This document shows, one piece after another, positions 1 to 5,981 of a DNA stretch of 16,605 nt. The notes below the pieces were generated by a model. That model searched no databases and was not told where the DNA came from. It worked only from the letters and a program-made list of their open reading frames with translations. The stretch covers positions 1 through 16,605 of the forward strand of contig CAAHDV010000150.1 of assembly GCA_900770535.1 (NCBI GenBank), read 5' to 3'. The position numbers were made by a program, and so were the translations under genes. The first letter of the stretch is position 1, and every line of letters starts with the position of its first letter. The DNA is from Lachnospiraceae bacterium (lineage in GTDB: Bacteria; Bacillota; Clostridia; Lachnospirales; Lachnospiraceae).

Positions 1-454
1 GCTCAAACGGATCTCTCGCCTCACGGTCCATCTTGTTGATAAAGGTGAAGATCGGGATGCCTCTCATAACGCAGACCTTGAACAGCTTGATGGTCTGGGC
101 CTCAACACCCTTGGAACCGTCAATGACCATGACCGCGCTGTCGGCAGCCATGAGGGTACGGTAGGTATCCTCAGAGAAGTCCTGATGTCCCGGGGTGTCC
201 AGGATGTTGATGCAGTAGTTGTCGTACTCAAACTGCATAACGGAAGAGGTAACGGAAATACCTCTCTCCTTCTCGATCTCCATCCAGTCGGAAACCGCAT
301 GTTTTGCGGCCTTTCTGCCCTTTACGGTACCAGCCAGGTTGATGGCGCCTCCGTAAAGAAGGAATTTCTCCGTCAGGGTTGTCTTACCTGCATCCGGGTG
401 GGAAATGATCGCAAAGGTTCTTCGTTTCTTAATTTCTTCTGTGATATTTGACAA
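1..454 (-). CDS. prfC: Peptide chain release factor 3 (RF3), N-terminal part, cut by the window edge
   Basis: RF3 is a translational GTPase that removes RF1/RF2 from the ribosome after peptide release. The visible 151 residues form the G domain. They show the P-loop HPDAGKTT (19-26), the switch region with ERGIS (63-67), DTPGH (86-90) and NKMD (140-143). The stretch [20 protein letters not shown] (41-60) is typical of RF3 rather than EF-G, LepA or TypA. The start is the TTG at 452-454: a GGAGG at 463-467 sits 8 bases before it and no in-frame ATG is as well placed. RF3 is usually about 525 residues, so more than two thirds lies outside the window. It lies downstream of coaBC on the same strand but has its own promoter and a structured leader. 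Family assignment is firm; the rest of the protein cannot be judged. Confidence 0.93.
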   Translation of the reverse strand, partial: MSNITEEIKKRRTFAIISHPDAGKTTLTEKFLLYGGAINLAGTVKGRKAAKHAVSDWMEIEKERGISVTSSVMQFEYDNYCINILDTPGHQDFSEDTYRTLMAADSAVMVIDGSKGVEAQTIKLFKVCVMRGIPIFTFINKMDREARDPFE

Positions 455-480
455 AAATAAGTCCTCCGTTCTATAGGTGA

Positions 481-555
481 AAGCGGTCTGAATCCGTCCG
501 CTTTTTCTGCTCGTTTCCATTGGCTGACTACGCATACCCGCGCAGTTACTCCAAT
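481..555 (-). promoter_or_regulatory. Structured 5' leader of prfC (two stem-loops)
   Basis: Two inverted repeats fill the prfC leader. The first pairs 551-555 with 519-523 (ATTGG/CCAAT) and, inside it, 540-546 with 527-533 (7 pairs, one wobble, 6-base loop). The second pairs AAGCGG with CCGCTT (481-486 with 498-503, 11-base loop). The first begins almost at the predicted transcription start. Neither is followed by a convincing U-run in the prfC direction, so an attenuator is not shown. I could not match it to a known riboswitch class. Confidence 0.4.
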
Positions 556-560
556 CTTAC

Positions 561-589
561 ATTCTATCAGACATATGAATCTTTGACAA
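561..589 (-). promoter_or_regulatory. Sigma-A promoter of prfC
   Basis: On the minus strand TTGTCA (584-589) and TAGAAT (561-566) are separated by exactly 17 bases. The predicted start is near 554, giving a leader of about 100 nt before the TTG start codon of prfC. Confidence 0.6.
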
Positions 590-639
590 GAGCCAGAGTT
601 GCCGGAAACAATGGCTTTTTGATTGGAAAATCCCTGTTT

Positions 640-1833
640 TTAGTGCTTTGCAGCAAAAATCCGGTTCAGCAGCTCATGCGCTACCTGATCCTTGCTCATG
701 AGCGCCAGCTCTTCTGCCCCGTCTTTCGTAATGACCGTCACGATATTGGTATCCGTGCCAAATCCGGCTCCGGCGGTGCGCAGGCTGTTGGCCACGATCA
801 TGTCCACGTTCTTTTTTACAAGCTTTGCCCGGGAGTTCTCCAGCATATTCTGGGTCTCCATGGAGAAGCCACAGAGTACCTGCCCCTCTCTCCGGTGAGC
901 CCCCAGCCATGCCAGAATATCATCGGTGCGCTCCAGTTCTATATTCATATTGCCGTCGCTCTTCTTGGTTTTCTCAGCGCCCACCACAGCCGGACGGTAA
1001 TCAGCCACAGCCGCCGCCTTGATGATGGCATCCTGCTCCGCACTGACAGAGGTCACGGCGTCAAACATATCCCTTGCGCTGACTACCGGCACCAGCTTTA
1101 CGCCCATCGGCGCTTTTAAATCCACCGGTCCGCTCACCAGCGTTACCTCTGCGCCGCGTCTTGCCGCCGCCCGGGCAATGGCATAACCCATCTTTCCGGT
1201 GGAGTGATTGGTAATGTAGCGCACCGGGTCAATGGCTTCCCGGGTTGGTCCTGCCGTCACCAGAACCTTCTTTCCGGCCAGATCTTTCTCACAGACCAGC
1301 TCCTGTAAAATGTATTCCAATAATGTCTCCGGCTCCGGCATCTTTCCGGCTCCGGTATCGCCGCAGGCCAGATAGCCGCTGGCCGGTTCGATGATGTGCA
1401 TGCCGTATTTCCGGCAGATATTCAGGTTATCCTGGGTGATGGGATTCTCATACATCCGGGTATTCATGGCCGGTGCCAGATACTTCGGGGCCTTGCAGGC
1501 CAGGAAGGTAGTCGTCAGCATATCATCCGCAAGACCATGGGATACTTTCGCGATCACATTGGCGGTAGCCGGGGCGATCATGAAGATGTCTGCCTGCTTG
1601 GCCAGGGATACATGCTCCACTTGAAACTCAAAGTTCCGGTCAAAGGTGTCAACCAGACACTTCTGTCCGGTGAGGGTTTCAAAGGTCGTTGGGGTAATGA
1701 AATTGGTTGCGTTCTGTGTCATGATGACCCGCACATTGGCGTGCTGCTTTACCAGCATGCTGGCCAGATTTGCGATCTTGTAGGCTGCGATGCTGCTGCT
1801 CACACCCAGAACTACGGTTTTTCCTTTTAACAT
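640..1833 (-). CDS. coaBC: Bifunctional phosphopantothenoylcysteine decarboxylase / phosphopantothenate-cysteine ligase
   Basis: This cytoplasmic enzyme carries out two consecutive steps of coenzyme A synthesis: it joins cysteine to 4'-phosphopantothenate (CoaB) and decarboxylates the product (CoaC, FMN-dependent). The 397-residue length is normal. The CoaC half (about 1-180) has the SSSIAAYK flavin-binding start, the active-site His74 in VEHVSL, PAMN (121-124) and the Cys157 flap ACGDTGAGKM. The CoaB half (about 187-397) opens with KKVLVTAGPTREAIDPVR and has NHSTGKMG (209-216) and the AAAVADYRP and KTKK motifs. The ATG at 1833 is chosen over the upstream in-frame extension because GGAGG lies at 1846-1850 and family proteins begin here. 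It diverges from coaX, the kinase that supplies its substrate. Confidence 0.95.
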   Translation of the reverse strand: MLKGKTVVLGVSSSIAAYKIANLASMLVKQHANVRVIMTQNATNFITPTTFETLTGQKCLVDTFDRNFEFQVEHVSLAKQADIFMIAPATANVIAKVSHGLADDMLTTTFLACKAPKYLAPAMNTRMYENPITQDNLNICRKYGMHIIEPASGYLACGDTGAGKMPEPETLLEYILQELVCEKDLAGKKVLVTAGPTREAIDPVRYITNHSTGKMGYAIARAAARRGAEVTLVSGPVDLKAPMGVKLVPVVSARDMFDAVTSVSAEQDAIIKAAAVADYRPAVVGAEKTKKSDGNMNIELERTDDILAWLGAHRREGQVLCGFSMETQNMLENSRAKLVKKNVDMIVANSLRTAGAGFGTDTNIVTVITKDGAEELALMSKDQVAHELLNRIFAAKH

Positions 1834-1875
1834 AAGAGTAAAATTCCTCCTCGATCTATCGTAAACAGTTTTTTC

Positions 1876-1884
1876 AGTATACCA
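1876..1884 (-). promoter_or_regulatory. Extended -10 promoter of coaBC
   Basis: TGG followed by TATACT on the minus strand (-10 at 1876-1881) forms an extended -10 element. No good -35 box lies 16-18 bases upstream. The predicted start near 1869 gives a leader of about 36 nt. Confidence 0.45.
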
Positions 1885-1936
1885 TATTTTATCCGTCAAT
1901 AAAAGAGTGATCGTTGCCAGAAAACCCCGTTTTTCA

Positions 1937-1965
1937 TTGTCATTCGCTCTAAAATATGGTAGGAT
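1937..1965 (+). promoter_or_regulatory. Sigma-A promoter of coaX
   Basis: TTGTCA (1937-1942), 17-base spacer, TAGGAT (1960-1965). The predicted start near 1972 gives a leader of about 66 nt. It faces away from the coaBC promoter, so both CoA genes are driven from one 204-bp region. Confidence 0.55.
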
Positions 1966-1979
1966 GTAACATAACGCAC

Positions 1980-1997
1980 ACAGGCTTTTACGCCTGT
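1980..1997 (+). promoter_or_regulatory. Small hairpin in the coaX leader
   Basis: ACAGGC (1980-1985) pairs with GCCTGT (1992-1997) around a 6-base loop, just after the predicted transcription start. It is not followed by a U-run. It may only stabilise the 5' end of the mRNA. Confidence 0.35.
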
Positions 1998-2037
1998 CCC
2001 ACACGAAAATTTTCACGAATAAAAGGAGCTTCTTTCC

Positions 2038-2805
2038 ATGATTTTAGCACTGGATATGGGAAATACCAACATCGTCATCGGCTGTATCGATTCTCATAAA
2101 ACTTATTTTGTAGAGCGTGTCACCACCGACCACGCAAAAACCGGAACCGAGTACGCCATTAATATCAAGAACATTCTGGAAATCCACCAGATCGACCCGT
2201 CCGAGATCGAGGGTGCCATCATGTCCTCTGTCGTTCCGCCGTTAAACGCGGCCATCTCTTCCGCCGTGAAGAAGATCCTGGGCTATCATCCCATGCTGGT
2301 GGGCGCCGGAATCAAAACCGGCATGAACATCATCATGGATAACCCAAAAACCGTGGGAAGCGACATGATCGTAGACGCCGTGGCTGCCATAAAGGAATAT
2401 CCGGGTCCCATCATTATCATCGATATGGGTACCGCAACCACCATGTCCGTTGTCGATAAGGGCGGTAACTACATCGGCGGCATCATCTATCCGGGTCTCC
2501 GTGTGTCCCTGGACTCCTTAAGCAGCAACACCGCGCAGCTTCCATTCATCAGCCTGGATATTCCAAAGCACGTCATTGGCAAAAACACCATCGACTGCAT
2601 GCGCAGCGGCATTATGTACGGCAATGCCGGCATGATTGACGGAATTCTGGACCATATGGAAGAAGAGCTGGGGGAACCGGCCACCATCATTGCCACCGGC
2701 GGTCTCTCCCGCTTTGTGGTTCCGCTCTGCCGCCACAAGATTCTCTACGATGATGCCCTTCTCTTAAAAGGGCTCATGATCCTTTACGAAAAGAATAAAG
2801 CATAA
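2038..2805 (+). CDS. coaX: Type III pantothenate kinase
   Basis: CoaX phosphorylates pantothenate, the first committed step of CoA synthesis. Type III enzymes belong to the ASKHA fold and, as a family, need a monovalent cation and are not inhibited by CoA. The 255-residue length is typical. The phosphate loop DMGNTN (6-11) opens the protein. The catalytic Asp lies in GSD (107-109), the second phosphate motif is IDMGTATT (128-135), and GGIIYPGL (147-154) is the family's substrate-lid signature. The family's usual GxDR is GSDM here, so the Arg is replaced by Met110. The ATG at 2038 has AGGAG 9 bases upstream. It is divergent from coaBC and ends at a strong terminator shared with the DnaJ-like gene. 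No neighbouring gene continues the operon. Confidence 0.94.
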   Translation: MILALDMGNTNIVIGCIDSHKTYFVERVTTDHAKTGTEYAINIKNILEIHQIDPSEIEGAIMSSVVPPLNAAISSAVKKILGYHPMLVGAGIKTGMNIIMDNPKTVGSDMIVDAVAAIKEYPGPIIIIDMGTATTMSVVDKGGNYIGGIIYPGLRVSLDSLSSNTAQLPFISLDIPKHVIGKNTIDCMRSGIMYGNAGMIDGILDHMEEELGEPATIIATGGLSRFVVPLCRHKILYDDALLLKGLMILYEKNKA

Positions 2806-2871
2806 CAACTGGGGAAGACGGGTTCTGAACGGAGGAGCGCATTATGGCAATCATATAGGGACGGAACGAAA

Positions 2872-2915
2872 AAAGTTCTGCACTTTGAGAAGTTACTCTC
2901 ATTGTGCAGAACTTT
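2872..2915. terminator. Bidirectional terminator between coaX and the DnaJ-like gene
   Basis: A 12-bp perfect stem (2872-2883 with 2904-2915) continues inward, after a 2x2 internal loop, as TGAGA/TCTCA (2886-2890 with 2897-2901). The minus-strand side is followed by TTTTTT, and the plus side by a weaker T-rich stretch. It ends both convergent transcripts. The remaining 2806-2871 holds only an orphan start-like site (see findings). Confidence 0.85.
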
Positions 2916-2930
2916 CTATTTTACTTTCTA

Positions 2931-4094
2931 TTATGCGGCGTGAAACCCGCTTTTTTTGCGATTGCTCGCTGCTTCAAACTCTTTCAGCTTTGTCAGGGCC
3001 TCCGCGCTTAAATTGGTCGGCACTTCAATCTGAACGGTTACATAAAGATCACCGAAGGTCTTCGGATCCCGCATATTGGCTACGCCTTTGCCCTTCAGAC
3101 GGATCTTGGAACCGGACTGGGTGCCCGGTTTGATGCGGCAGGATACGCGGCCGTTTAAGGTCTGGATGATGGCTTCACCGCCCAGCACTGCTGTAGTGAA
3201 CGGAATATTTGCTGTGGTATAGACATCCGCGCCTTTTCTGGTGAATCCAGGCTTCTCCGCAACATGAATGCAGATCAGCAGGTCGCCCGCCGGAGCACCA
3301 TTCATTCCTACGCCGCCCTTGCCCTGCAGGCGAAGGCTCTTGCCGTCCTCCATGCCTGCCGGGATGTGAAGCTGCAGTGTCTGCTTCCGTCCGTCGGAAC
3401 CGGTCAATGTGATCATCTTGTCGCAGCCGAAAGCCGCTTCGTCGAATGTCACAGTCAGGTCAGAGGTAATATCCCGGCCACGGCTCTGGTATTCGCCGTT
3501 AGAAGCAAAACCATCGAATCCACCGCTTCCAAAACCACCATGAAAGCTGCCGCCCTGATAGCCGCTGCTGTGGAAACCACTGCCGCCAAAACCACCATGG
3601 AATCCGCTGCCCTGAGAGCTGCTTCCGCTGGCACCGGATGTTCTCCGCTTTCCGCCATGTCCTCCAAACATTCCACCGAACATCCCTCCAAGGATGTCAT
3701 CCATATCTTCCGGGTTGCCCTCAAAATGGAACTCCTGGTACCCGCTGTTCGGATTGCCCGAATAACTGTGGAATCCACCGGTTCCGCTGCCAAAACCACC
3801 GTGGAATCCACCGAAACCGCCAAAGCCGCCATATCCTCCAGCTGCCGCCTTCGGATCAAATCCGGCCTCAAACGCTGCCGCGCCAAACTGGTCGTACAAT
3901 TTCTTCTTTTCCGGATCACTCAAAACGTCATAGGCTTCATTTATCTCTTTAAACCGCTCTGCTGCCACGGCATCGTTCGGATTGCTGTCCGGATGATACT
4001 TTTTGGCAAGTTTACGGTATGCTTTTTTAATTTCTGCATCACTCGCTGTCTTGGACACACCGAGTACTTCATAAAAATCTTTCTTTGCAGCCAT
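2931..4094 (-). CDS. Class B DnaJ/CbpA-type co-chaperone with a long Gly/Phe region
   Basis: J-proteins bring unfolded substrates to DnaK and stimulate its ATPase. The 387 residues show a J domain (about 5-70) with HPD at 34-36, a Gly/Phe-rich region (about 75-200) and a C-terminal substrate-binding part (about 207-365) beginning [12 protein letters not shown]. The four CxxCxGxG zinc-binding repeats of classical DnaJ are absent, so this is class B (CbpA/DNAJB type). The ATG at 4094 is chosen because the J domain begins right after it and AGGGTGAG precedes it; the in-frame extension to 4214 covers the promoter. It stands alone, not in a hrcA-grpE-dnaK operon, with its own promoter, a hairpin leader and a terminator. 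No CIRCE operator lies in front of it. Confidence 0.92.
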   Translation of the reverse strand: MAAKKDFYEVLGVSKTASDAEIKKAYRKLAKKYHPDSNPNDAVAAERFKEINEAYDVLSDPEKKKLYDQFGAAAFEAGFDPKAAAGGYGGFGGFGGFHGGFGSGTGGFHSYSGNPNSGYQEFHFEGNPEDMDDILGGMFGGMFGGHGGKRRTSGASGSSSQGSGFHGGFGGSGFHSSGYQGGSFHGGFGSGGFDGFASNGEYQSRGRDITSDLTVTFDEAAFGCDKMITLTGSDGRKQTLQLHIPAGMEDGKSLRLQGKGGVGMNGAPAGDLLICIHVAEKPGFTRKGADVYTTANIPFTTAVLGGEAIIQTLNGRVSCRIKPGTQSGSKIRLKGKGVANMRDPKTFGDLYVTVQIEVPTNLSAEALTKLKEFEAASNRKKSGFHAA

Positions 4095-4118
4095 TGTTCT
4101 CACCCTGCTTTCTAAATT

Positions 4119-4153
4119 GGCTGCTGCCTGCGCAACGCATATGGACAGCAGCC
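4119..4153 (-). promoter_or_regulatory. Stem-loop in the leader of the DnaJ-like gene
   Basis: GGCTGCTG (4146-4153 read on the minus strand) pairs perfectly with CAGCAGCC (4119-4126), enclosing a second small stem TGCG/CGCA (4129-4139). It lies about 25 nt upstream of the start codon in a 93-nt leader. Function unknown; it does not cover the ribosome binding site. Confidence 0.45.
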
Positions 4154-4193
4154 TGAATGTATTTATATTACAATACCATCTTGTTCTATTTGT

Positions 4194-4221
4194 ATTATAA
4201 CACGTATTTTCCAAATAGCAA
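4194..4221 (-). promoter_or_regulatory. Sigma-A promoter of the DnaJ-like gene
   Basis: TTGCTA (4216-4221), 16-base spacer and a consensus TATAAT (4194-4199) preceded by TGT, an extended -10. The predicted start is near 4187. Confidence 0.65.
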
Positions 4222-4299
4222 GGGAATAGAAAAAATTTAACAAAGAAAACACAATTTTCACTTCAATTTGAACAGAACTAATCCGCAACTGCGAATTTT

Positions 4300-4839
4300 C
4301 TAGAAATCGTACCGCACCACTTCACAGTTCTTCACGCCATACCCTGCAAACTCTTCATTGGTCATATCCGTAAAATAAGACTGCACCACTCTTGCAATGC
4401 CATTGTGAGCCACCAGAATATAGGTCTTTTCCTCAGACTGTGCTTTGACCTCATCTAATAAATTGTAAATTCTCTGTGCCAGGCGCAGCATGGACTCGCC
4501 GCCCTCATAGCTGCAGGCAAAAGACTGCTTTGCCACTTTAAACTCAGCTCCGCCTCTTGGCGTGGACTCCCACTTGCCAAAGTTCTGTTCCTTTAAACGC
4601 GGCTCCACCCGCGCCGGAATGCCGGTCACCTCTGAAATATGCTTTGCCGTGTCCGCCGCCCGCATCAGCGGGGAATACAAAATTTCATCCGCATGGATAT
4701 GCTCTTCGAGAATTTTTTTGCCAGTCGCAATAGCCTGCTCATGTCCCAGTTCAGTCAGGGCAATATCTGTGGCTCCGCAAATTTTTCCTTCCACATTCCA
4801 TACCGTCTGTCCGTGTCTTACAAAATAAAAATGTCCCAT
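4300..4839 (-). CDS. Histidine phosphatase family protein (phosphoglycerate mutase-like)
   Basis: Branch of the histidine phosphatase superfamily that transfers phosphate through a histidine. The 179 residues carry the signature RHG (8-10) with nucleophile His9, Arg60 in SPLMRA, the acidic residue Glu84 in KEQNFGKWE and the second catalytic His145 in LVAHNG. This is the complete catalytic set. The size fits small phosphatases of the GpmB/CobC/PhoE type; the substrate cannot be read from sequence, and there are no cobalamin genes nearby to support CobC. GGAG lies 7 bases before the ATG. It is monocistronic, with its own promoter at 4887-4915. No clear terminator follows it before the DnaJ-like promoter. 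Confidence 0.88.
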   Translation of the reverse strand: MGHFYFVRHGQTVWNVEGKICGATDIALTELGHEQAIATGKKILEEHIHADEILYSPLMRAADTAKHISEVTGIPARVEPRLKEQNFGKWESTPRGGAEFKVAKQSFACSYEGGESMLRLAQRIYNLLDEVKAQSEEKTYILVAHNGIARVVQSYFTDMTNEEFAGYGVKNCEVVRYDF

Positions 4840-4886
4840 GGGTCTGCTCCTTTATGTTTCTTATCGTATTGTGGTCTCATAGCATC

Positions 4887-4915
4887 ATCATAAACAGGCA
4901 GCCGTAAAAAAGCAA
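4887..4915 (-). promoter_or_regulatory. Sigma-A promoter of the histidine phosphatase gene
   Basis: TTGCTT (4910-4915), 17-base spacer, TATGAT (4887-4892) on the minus strand. The predicted start is near 4880. Confidence 0.55.
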
Positions 4916-4940
4916 CGGCAAAATTGGAGACAGCCAATTT
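4901..4940. repeat. Two adjacent short inverted repeats upstream of sigG
   Basis: GCCGT/ACGGC (4901-4905 with 4915-4919) is directly followed by AAATTGG/CCAATTT (4921-4927 with 4934-4940, 6-base loop). They lie between the divergent phosphatase and sigG genes and overlap the phosphatase -35 region. They could be operator sites or hairpins; no regulator can be named. Confidence 0.35.
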
Positions 4941-5026
4941 CTGGAAGTATAATTCCCCCCATTTCCGTAAATCATGTTCTATGTATCACATCCCGGAACA
5001 TTACACAATTTGCGGAGGTAAGGAAC

Positions 5027-5803
5027 ATGGCAGGCTACAAAGTGGAAATCTGCGGAGTCAATACGGCGAAGCTGCCCCTGCTTACGAATGAGGAAAAGGA
5101 CGCGCTGTTTCAGAGGATTCTGGAAGGTGACGAAGAAGCAAGAGAACAGTACATCAAAGGAAACCTGCGTCTGGTCCTGAGTGTGATCCAGCGCTTTTCC
5201 GGCAGCAATGAAAATGTGGATGACCTGTTTCAGATCGGATGCATCGGCCTGATCAAGGCCATCGACAATTTTGATATTACCCAGAATGTCCGCTTCTCCA
5301 CCTACGCGGTGCCCATGATCTTAGGAGAGGTCCGGCGCTATCTGCGGGACAACAATTCCATCCGGGTCAGCCGCTCCCTGCGGGACACAGCCTACAAGGC
5401 CATTTACGCCAGAGAAGGCCTGACCCGCAAAAACTCCAGAGAACCAACCCTCATGGAAATTGCCCAGGAAATCGGTGTAAGCAAAGAGGACATTACCTAC
5501 GCCCTGGATGCCATCCAGAGCCCGGTCAGTCTCTACGAGCCCATCTACACCGATGGCGGAGACCCGCTCTATGTCATGGACCAGATTAAAGATAAGAAGA
5601 GTTCCGAGGAGAACTGGGTGGAAGAAATCTCCCTGCGGGAAGCCATGAACCGGCTGCCCCACCGGGAGCGCCATATCATTGATCTGCGTTTCTTTGAGGG
5701 CAAGACCCAGACCGAGGTTGCCGAGGAGATTCACATCAGCCAGGCACAGGTGTCAAGGCTGGAGAAAAATGCGCTGAAAACCATGCGGAATTACCTGAAT
5801 TGA
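5027..5803 (+). CDS. sigG: RNA polymerase sporulation sigma factor SigG
   Basis: SigG directs late gene expression in the forespore after engulfment. The 258-residue protein starts with the SigG hallmark KVEICGVNTAKLPLL (5-19). Region 2 contains NLRLVLSVIQRF, DDLFQIGCIGLIKAIDNFD and FSTYAVPMILGEVRRYLRDN, region 3 VSRSLRDTAYKA, and region 4 the helix-turn-helix TQTEVAEEIHISQAQVSRLE (about 229-248). This N-terminus separates it from SigF and SigE. GGAGG lies 8 bases before the ATG. In Bacillus and many clostridia sigG follows spoIIGA-sigE; here its upstream neighbour is a divergent phosphatase, so it is transcribed alone. I found no convincing SigF/SigG promoter in 4941-5026. A weak hairpin with T-run follows the stop (5805-5825). 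Confidence 0.95.
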   Translation: MAGYKVEICGVNTAKLPLLTNEEKDALFQRILEGDEEAREQYIKGNLRLVLSVIQRFSGSNENVDDLFQIGCIGLIKAIDNFDITQNVRFSTYAVPMILGEVRRYLRDNNSIRVSRSLRDTAYKAIYAREGLTRKNSREPTLMEIAQEIGVSKEDITYALDAIQSPVSLYEPIYTDGGDPLYVMDQIKDKKSSEENWVEEISLREAMNRLPHRERHIIDLRFFEGKTQTEVAEEIHISQAQVSRLEKNALKTMRNYLN

Positions 5804-5827
5804 AGCCATATTGGCCTTTTGTTTTCT

Positions 5828-5948
5828 TTGGTTTCATAGCGTTATATGATATAATTATAATGTAGTCAACGCGTTTCTTCCGGCCATCTGATCTGCTTAT
5901 GAAATGAAAAACAGGGCGAAGCTTCTTGAAAAGCTTCGCCCCTTTTTT
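5828..5948 (+). ncRNA. Possible small RNA between sigG and the isomerase gene
   Basis: TTGGTT (5828-5833), 16-base spacer and TATAAT (5850-5855) make a promoter-like unit, with a second TATAAT at 5856-5861. It points at the strong terminator 5914-5948 with no open reading frame between them. If used, it would make an RNA of roughly 85 nt starting near 5862. The -35 box is poor and AT-rich intergenic DNA often imitates a -10, so this is only a candidate. Confidence 0.25.
5914..5948. terminator. Strong bidirectional terminator between sigG and the isomerase gene
   Basis: An 11-bp perfect stem GGGCGAAGCTT/AAGCTTCGCCC (5914-5924 with 5931-5941) with a 6-base loop. TTTTTT follows on the plus strand and TGTTTTTC on the minus strand, so it can end transcripts from both sides. 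Confidence 0.92.
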
Positions 5949-5981
5949 ATTTCACAGGTTCCCACATCCCGGAAAATCACA

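Noticed and set aside
1..454. TypA/BipA, LepA or EF-G instead of RF3
   Set aside because: The AGTVKGRK...[13 protein letters not shown] stretch and the HPDAGKTT P-loop context match RF3, not the other translational GTPases.
481..555. Manganese (yybP-ykoY) riboswitch in the prfC leader, suggested by a GGAGUA block
   Set aside because: The second conserved loop of that class is missing and the gene is not a metal-related target.
591..620. Terminator for coaBC (AGCCA/TGGCT hairpin)
   Set aside because: The T-run follows on the plus strand, where there is no gene upstream; in the coaBC direction no U-run follows and the stem is weak.
520..1119. 199-codon plus-strand ORF antisense to coaBC
   Set aside because: No ribosome binding site, and it overlaps the conserved CoaB domain and the prfC promoter.
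3264..4115. 283-codon plus-strand ORF opposite the DnaJ-like gene
   Set aside because: It is a shadow of the Gly/Phe repeat region: Ala/Thr-rich in the antisense frame, no ribosome binding site and no family features.
4941..5026. SigF or SigG promoter before sigG
   Set aside because: GTATA at 4947-4951 is followed by a CAT-type -10 only after about 21 bases, outside the usual spacing.
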